From Spinacia oleracea (Eukaryota > Streptophyta > Magnoliopsida > Caryophyllales > Amaranthaceae), in contig NC_079487.1 of the NCBI RefSeq assembly GCF_020520425.1, positions 12,509,501 to 12,573,500 of the forward strand: a stretch of DNA of 64,000 bases. Reading direction: 5' to 3'. Shown in pieces: positions 57,944 through 64,000 of this stretch; positions within the stretch are counted from its first letter, which is position 1, and each line of letters starts with the position of its first letter. The position numbers and the translations under genes were made by a program. Below the pieces are notes generated by a model. The model made no database searches. It had not been told where the DNA came from and saw nothing but the letters and a program-made list of their open reading frames with translations.

Positions 57944-59000
57944 TAGTGAAGGAAATACTCGTGCTTGTAGGTAATCAAAATAGCCGAAGGGTGAAACGAT
58001 CCTACCCCGCGTTTATTTCCCCATCAAGTTGGGACGACCTGAAAATCAGCATATTAATGTGAACGGGCAGAACATCATAACGAATCTCGGCTCCCTCGGG
58101 AGTTGGGACTAAGGATACCTTTTTTCGCCAATAGGGGGGTGCATACGCCGCGCATGTTTCCCACTCGGTACTTGTGCAGGTAGTACACCTATCCCGAACC
58201 CATTCGCTCGCCCATTAGGTCCCTCTCGCCTGCATGCCCCCTTGGCTTGCACTTGCGGGTTGGCCTCTTGAGCGAAATTCGTCTGTTGAAGACACTACCT
58301 CGACCGGGGCATGTGTTGGATCTACGATAGAAGCGGTACCAAGCCAGGCGCAAATAAACTACCCATAGAAGCCTATCATAAACTACATGGCATATTTAAT
58401 TTTCAAATCCATGTTTGTAATGTAGTTATGTGTAGCGAAATATGTGATTGTGTGTGACAAACTATCCTAGCAAACCAACGACCTTAAAAACTGCCCAAAT
58501 ATTCATAGACTAATTTACCAAAGAGTTATATCAAAACACGTGTTCCGCAAACCCGAATGATCGCCACAAAATAAGCGACGCTCGGGATGGCCTGTAACGA
58601 ATCCCACAAACGCTGTTACGCGTAAAGGACGTTATTAGGAAAGCACGCAAGTCCAGGTCGCATAAACAGAAGACAGAAAACGAGAACCAGCCAGGGACGC
58701 ATTTTCAACGCCCCTGGCTGGGCGCCAGAATTTCTCACGCCCCTAGCTGGGCGCTGAAGTTGCTGCTTGGCCTTCTGGTCAGGCGCAGCAGCCTTGGTGC
58801 CCGAGCGAAAGGAAAATACGTAGCGCAAAAAAAAATGTTCATCAAAAGAATTGCTACGAGGGCGTAAGAAAAGCACTCGATTCCAAAAAGCGACTCGTGA
58901 AAAATTAATAACTCTTTGTGTCGTTGTTGGGCCTCCTACGACGGCAATGCTCGGCATCAAAACCGAACATGCTAACAACTATGAATGTCACACGGGCAAG
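57944..59000 (+). other. Leader of the second Tat/Ogre element, interrupted by a copia insertion
   Basis: The untranslated leader has no convincing coding frame. It holds dyad-module copy 6. It ends at 59000, where a copia LTR begins; GCAAG at 58996-59000 is the expected 5-bp target, and its partner lies outside the window. Confidence 0.6.
58701..58758. repeat. GC-rich double-dyad module, copy 6
   Basis: TTTTCAACGCCCCTGGCTGG, then GCGCCAGAATTTCTCACGCC, then TAGCTGGGCGCTGAAG, in the leader of the second Tat/Ogre element. Confidence 0.8.
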
Positions 59001-59357
59001 TGTTAGGTTATGATACATATGACAATTCATAAATCATGCGGAAACAACCATTAAGCCAGGAATACATATTATTTACACATAATCATATAGCATAATTTAG
59101 ATGCATACTCTTTGTTGCGTGCCTTCCCTAGCTGCGCCCGAACCGAATAAGAACAAGTCTTTAGGACTCCAAGTGTCGTCCCTCCGTAGATAGTCCACAG
59201 CACGTCCGGATCCGCCTTAAGATTGACCAACTAGAATCGCCCCTAAGGTACTATAAATTTTCGGCACTTTTGAGCAAGATGTGTGACTGAATTTTTCTCT
59301 CAAAAACTCACTTTGAATACTTGAATAACTCGTTATAAATTGTGAACCCAGGCCACA

Positions 59358-59365
59358 TATTTATA
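59358..59365 (-). promoter_or_regulatory. TATA box of copia LTR
   Basis: The minus strand reads TATAAATA in CCCCTATAAATATGTGG, within the LTR and upstream of its R region. Confidence 0.65.
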
Positions 59366-59829
59366 GGGGTATGGAAAGAGAATTGGAATCCTATTAGGAT
59401 ACGAATTAATTAAATTAGAATTATAATAAAACTCTTATTTAATTAATTTATCAAATAGAATTAGGAATTTAATCATTAACCGAATTCTGCACGTTTTAGG
59501 TTTCGTATGCGAACACAAACACTTACGCGAGCATGACCCGCAAGCGTGCAGGCCATGCCCGCGCACAGCCCACACGGCCGCACGGCCCACGCGAGCTACA
59601 AGCCCACGCGAGCTGCAGCAATGCTCGCAGCCCACTGCTCGCAGCTGCGCGCGCTGCGCGCGCTGTGCGCGCTGCCACGACCTGCTGGGCCTGGCCTTGC
59701 GCTGGGCCTGGCGTGGCCTTGGTTGTTCGTGTGGCGCGCTTGGCTTGCTGGGCGATGGCCTGGCTTCGTGCTGGGCCCTCGTCCGGCAGGCCTCGTCGAT
59801 GCTTATTCGTACGATACGCTTCCGATTAA

Positions 59830-60140
59830 ATTCCCGATTCCGGAATATATTTCCGATATGAACAATATTTAATATTTTCGATTCCGGAATTAATTTCCGT
59901 TTCGAACAAATATTTAATATTTCCGTTTCCGGAATTATTTTCCGATTCCGATAATATTTCCGATTCTGACAATATTTCCGTTTCCGGCAATATTTCCGAT
60001 TCCGGCAATATTTCCATTTCCGATAATATTTCCCGATACGTACCATGTTTCCGTTTCCGGCAACATCTACGACTTGGATAATATTTATATTTCCGTTACG
60101 ATCCATATTTCCGTTTCCGGCAATATCATCGTTTCCGGAG
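59830..60140 (-). repeat. TTTCCG minisatellite in copia LTR
   Basis: About fifteen irregular units of 16-20 bp of the type AATATTTCCGTTTCCGGC in the U3 part of the LTR. Arg/Lys-rich frames here are repeat artefacts. Confidence 0.8.
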
Positions 60141-60454
60141 TATTCATTTCTTGCCTGTGACGATCTCAGCTCCCACTGAAACCAAGATCCGTCGATTCCG
60201 AATATCCATAGATGGAGTATTTAATGCCATTAAATACTTGATCCGTTTACGTACTATTTGTGTGACCCTACGGGTTCAGTCAAGAGTAAGCTGTGGATTA
60301 ATATCATTAATTCCACTTGAACTGAAGCGGCCTCTAGCTAGGCATTCAGCTCACTTGATCTCACTGAATTATTAACTTGTTAATTAATACTGAACCGCAT
60401 TTATTAGACTTAGCATAGAATGCATACTTGGACCAAGGGCATTATTTCCTTCAG

Positions 60455-60468
60455 TCTCCCACTTGTCC
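60455..60468 (-). other. Polypurine tract of copia element
   Basis: The minus strand reads GGACAAGTGGGAGA directly before the LTR start; plus-strand priming site. Confidence 0.8.
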
Positions 60469-61318
60469 TTAGGGACAAGTGTGCATTTCCTAATTCCTTT
60501 GTCGCTCGATGCTTGCTCTTGAACATAAGGTAAGAGTTGTCATCCTTATTATGTCCAGAGGTGTTCCTCGGTTTCAGAGTTCAACTGATCAAATAAACAG
60601 ATAATCATAGCCTATGATTCATCCGAGCACGGCCATGCATTTCACAGTTTCTAGCTCTCCGAGTGGCCTTGTACAACTTTTAAGCATCTTATCCCGATTT
60701 ATGGGAGGACAATCCCAGTCTTGTGATCTTGAGACTAGACTTCGTTTGATAGGTGATTACCTGAGCGTTGCCTTTATAGCCTCCTTTTACGGTGCGACGG
60801 TTGGTCAACGTCAAAGCAACCAGTTCTCAAACAAGTAATCTCAAATCACTCAGGTATTGAGGATTTAGTGTCTAATAATTTTAATGAAATTTACTTATGA
60901 CAGATTTTCATCTCTTACAGTAAAGTTTCATAGGTCTTGTCCGATACTAGTCTTCCCAAAGTAAGTATCTATGCAAATGATTATGACATTGCCATGTCCA
61001 CATAGTTCAAGAAACAGAACTACTAGTCATCTTGCATTCTAATCGTCTAACATTTTCTATGCGTCCAATTTTATAGAAAACTCCGACTAGGGACCATTTT
61101 CAACCTTTGACATTCAAGTTCACTTGATAGACATTTCTTAGTCACAGGACTGGTCCTGACAGTCTATCTTGAATTTATCGTCAAATTGAAGGGACTCATC
61201 ATTTAATAAACCACAAATTAAATGGAAAAATGAATTCTTTTCATTTATTGTGAATGATTAACCAATAATGTTTTACAAAGATTTAAACTCTAAAACTTTA
61301 AAACATTAAACAGAGACA
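60469..61318 (-). other. Copia 3' untranslated stretch
   Basis: Non-coding sequence between the pol stop and the polypurine tract. No extra ORF recognised. Confidence 0.6.
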
Positions 61319-63999
61319 TCAAAGCCATTCTCCAATATGCTTGATTCCCATAGCTGCAGTGTGCGAGTTGTGCTTCGCCTGCGGCAGAGGTTTAGTTAAT
61401 GGATCTGATATGTTGTCATCAGTACCAATTTTGCTTATCTCGACTTCTTTTCTTTCAACGAACTCTCGTAGAAGGTGAAATCTACGAAGTACATGCTTGA
61501 CTCTCTGGTGGTGTCTAGGCTCCTTTGCCTGTGCAATAGCTCCGTTATTATCACAATACAGGGCTATTGGTCCTTTAATGGAGGGGACTACACCGAGTTC
61601 ACCTATGAACTTCCTTAGCCATATAGCTTCCTTTGCTGCTTCATGTGCAGCAATGTACTCCGCTTCAGTTGTAGAATCCGCAATGGTGCTTTGCTTAGCA
61701 CTTTTCCAGCTTACTGTGATCTGAAATCATCTTTGTCGGTTTGGAAACTTGCGTCCGTATAGCCTTTAACAATTAATTCATCATCTCCACCATAGACCAG
61801 GAAGTCATCTTTGTGCCTTTTCAGGTACTTCAGAATATTCTTGGCAGCAGTCCAATGCGCCTCCCCTGGGTCTGACTGGTATCTGCTCGTAGCACTGAGT
61901 GCATACGCAACATCCGGGCGTGTACATATCATAGCATACATTATTGAACCAATCAATGATGCATATGGAATCCCATTCATTCGTCTACGCTCATCAAGTG
62001 TTTTTGGGCATTGAGTTTTGCTTAGAGTCATTCCATGAGACATGGGTAGGTAGCCTCGCTTACCTTATTGATATAAGTGCTTTGACTAAGTCCAATCATC
62101 CTTTTAGATCTATCTCTGTAAATCTTGATGCCCAATATGTACTGTGCTTCTCCTAGATCTTTCATCGAAAAACATTTCCCAAGCCAAATCTTGACAGAGT
62201 TCAACATAGGAATGTCATTTCCGATAAGTAATATGTCGTCGACATATAATACTAGGAAAGAAATTTTGCTCCCACTGACCTTCTTGTATACACAAGATTC
62301 GTCTGCGTTCTTGATGAAACCAAAGTCACTGACTGCTTCATCAAAACGTATATTCCAGCTCCTGGATGCCTGCTTCAATCCGTAGATTGACTTCTTTAGC
62401 TTGCATACCTTTTTAGCATTCTTTGGATCCTCAAAACCTTCAGGCTGTGTCATAAACACAGTTTCTGTTAAAACGCCGTTTAAGAAAGCAGTTTTGACAT
62501 CCATCTGCCATATTTCGTAATCGTAATATGCAGCGATTGCTAACATTATCCGAATAGACTTTAGCATTGCAACTGGTGAAAAGGTTTCATCGTAATCCAC
62601 ACCGTGGCCTTGCCTGTAACCTTTTGCAACCAATCTAGCTTTGAAAACTTCAAGTTTCCCATCCTTGTCCTTTTTCAGTTTGAAAACCCATTTGCTTCCA
62701 ATGGCTTGGTAGCCATCTGGCAAATCGACCAAATCCCATACTTGGTTTTCAGACATGGAGTCTAATTCAGATTGCATGGCTTCTTGCCATTGCTTGGAGC
62801 TAGGGCTCGTCATAGCTTGTTTGTAAGTCGCAGGTTCATCACTTTCAAGTAATAGAACGTCATAGCTCTCGTTCGTCAAAATACCTAAGTACCTTTCCGG
62901 TTGAGATCTATATCTTTGCGATCTACGCGGGGTAACATTTCTAGATTGACCATGATTCTCACCAGATTCTTCTAAAGATCTCTGAGTTTCATCCTGAATG
63001 TCATCTTGAGCATTCTCTAGAGTTTGTTGTTCGACTCGAATTTCTTCGAGGTCTACTTTTCTCCCACTTGTCATTTTGGAAATGTGATCTTTCTCCAAAA
63101 AGACACCATCTCGAGCAACAAACACCTTGTTCTCAGATGTATTGTAGAAGTAATACCCCTTTGTTTCCTTTGGATAGCCCACAAGGATACATTTGTCAGA
63201 TTTTGGATGAAGTTTGTCTGAAATTAATCGTTTGACGTATACTTCACATCCCCAAATCTTAAGAAAAGACACATTTGGAGGCTTTCCAAACCATAATTCG
63301 TATGGAGTCTTTTCGACAGCTTTAGACGGAGCTCTATTTATAGTGAGTGCAGCTGTATTTAGTGCATGTCCCCAAAATTCTAATGGAAGTTCGGCCTGAC
63401 CCATCATTGACCTGACCATGTCTAGCAAGGTTCTGTTCCTCCGTTCCGACACACCGTTCCATTGTGGTGTTCCAGGAGGAGTCAATTCTGATAGAATTCC
63501 ACATTCTTTCAGATGGTCATCAAATTCATAGCTCAGATATTCACCGCCTCTATCAGATCGCAGTGCCTTAATCTTCTTGCCTAATTGATTCTCTACTTCA
63601 CTCTGAAATTCCTTGAATTTGTCAAAGGATTCAGACTTATGCTTCATTAGGTAGACATAACCATATCTACTGAAGTCATCAGTGAAAGTGATAAAGTAGC
63701 TGAAACCACCTCTAGCATTTGTACTCATTGGTCCACATACATCTGTATGGATTAAACCCAATAGTTCATTTGCTCTTTCCCCAACTTTAGAGAAAGGTTG
63801 CTTTGTCATTTTGCCAAGTAAACATGATTCACATTTACCATAATCCTCTAAGTCAAATGGTTCTAGAATTCCTTCCTTTTGAAGTCTTTCTAAGCGTTTC
63901 AAGTTTATATGGCCTAATCGACAATGCCACAGATAGGTGAGATCTGAATCATTCTTTTTGGCCTTTTTGGTATTTATGTTATATACTTGTTTGTCGTGA
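61319..63999 (-). pseudogene. Copia pol polyprotein (integrase, reverse transcriptase, RNase H), broken and truncated
   Basis: The frame is open from the window edge (63999) to 62028. It holds the pre-integrase motif LWHCRLGHIN...CESC, the integrase core with its acidic residues in HTDVCGP, LRSDRGGEY and NGVSERRNRT, the insert WGCEVYVKRLISDKLHPKSD, and RT with FKARLVAKGYRQ, MDVKTAFLNG and LYVDDILL. A deletion near 62030 (INKVSEAT joined to YPCLME) shifts the frame. Translation resumes at 62043-61711 (MSHGMTLSKTQCPKT). A second deletion after FRSQ near 61711 removes the start of RNase H, whose remainder (SWKSAKQSTIADSTTEAEY, LYCDNNGAI) continues to TGA 61319-61321. Gag and protease lie outside the window. 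The two breaks make this copy inactive. Confidence 0.9.
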
Positions 64000-64000
64000 T

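Larger units (their letters stand above)
59001..60453 (-). repeat. 3' LTR of the copia element (1453 bp)
   Basis: TGAAGG...TAACA on the minus strand. It contains a TATA box, a GC-rich block (59530-59800, GCGCGCTGCGCGCGCTG) and a tandem array of TTTCCG units. Confidence 0.88.
59001..64000 (-). mobile_element. Ty1-copia (Tork/Angela-like) retrotransposon, 3' part
   Basis: Minus-strand element: 3' LTR 59001-60453, polypurine tract, non-coding stretch, then pol running off the window end. The LTR starts TGAAGGAAATAATGCCC on the minus strand and ends CCTAACA. It is inserted in the leader of the Tat/Ogre element. The lineage name rests on the overall look of pol and is tentative. Confidence 0.85.

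Noticed and set aside
59435..60106. 223-codon minus-strand frame plus GC-rich plus-strand frames at 59533-59872
   Set aside because: They lie wholly inside the copia LTR and consist of the TTTCCG minisatellite and GC-rich repeats.

Overview
This is plant nuclear DNA: intron-bearing genes with GT..AG junctions, a nuclear-type tRNA-Arg gene, and many nested plant transposable elements. The element families and recurrent 'tactccgta'-type sequence recall Chenopodiaceae/Caryophyllales (spinach, beet, quinoa); that placement is an impression, not a demonstration. Host coding content is small: a tandem aldo-keto reductase (AKR) cluster on the minus strand at about 31.5-47.2 kb, with two complete five-exon genes (32037-36639 and 44845-47235), a decayed copy between them (40731-44312) and two exon-5 scraps. 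A tRNA-Arg(ACG) gene sits antisense in intron 4 of the first AKR gene.

Left part: 1-7649 is the 3' portion of a CACTA (En/Spm) element with a 12-exon plus-strand gene (Transposase_24-like region, DUF8039-like region, Ulp1-type C48 protease), sub-terminal 12-bp repeats and a CACTAGTAG terminus. It abuts the 3' part of a Tat/Ogre-like Ty3-gypsy element (7650-14157) that has an antisense extra gene, a minisatellite upstream of the polypurine tract, and a 3' LTR. Next is a complete, very young, non-autonomous SIRE-like copia element (14194-21234, TSD GTTTA). Its near-identical LTRs flank an open gag-RT fusion that lacks protease and integrase and reads YVDN at the RT active site.

Middle: 24.2-29.5 kb is a mosaic of (TA)n tracts into which two sibling terminal-inverted-repeat elements (24294-26421, 27486-29486), a Stowaway MITE and an organelle-like direct repeat have been placed. 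The sibling elements have three AGAAC boxes phased at 18-19 bp at each end and a 21-bp tandem array inside. The AKR cluster follows. Its first gene has a Stowaway MITE only 8 bp beyond the TATA box, and that MITE contains a hAT element.

Right part: a Stowaway MITE at 49.5-51.2 kb contains a PIF/Harbinger-like element filled with heptanucleotide AT arrays. A probable Helitron (3' end at 51806) contains a Mutator-like element (52623-55521, 9-bp TSD AAAAACATA, 140-bp TIRs) with two convergent genes whose stop codons touch: a PB1-like/AT-hook-like protein and a GRF-zinc-finger membrane protein. The 5' LTR of a second Tat/Ogre element (56461-57924) comes next, with a primer-binding site matching the tRNA-Arg gene in this same window. 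A minus-strand Tork/Angela-like copia element (59001 to the window end) is inserted into its leader.

No antiviral, CRISPR or operon-like system is present. The best candidates for undescribed biology are the MULE with abutting convergent genes, the 18-bp-phased (TA)n-associated element family, the gag-RT(YVDN) retrotransposon and a GC-rich double-dyad module repeated six times in the Tat/Ogre DNA.
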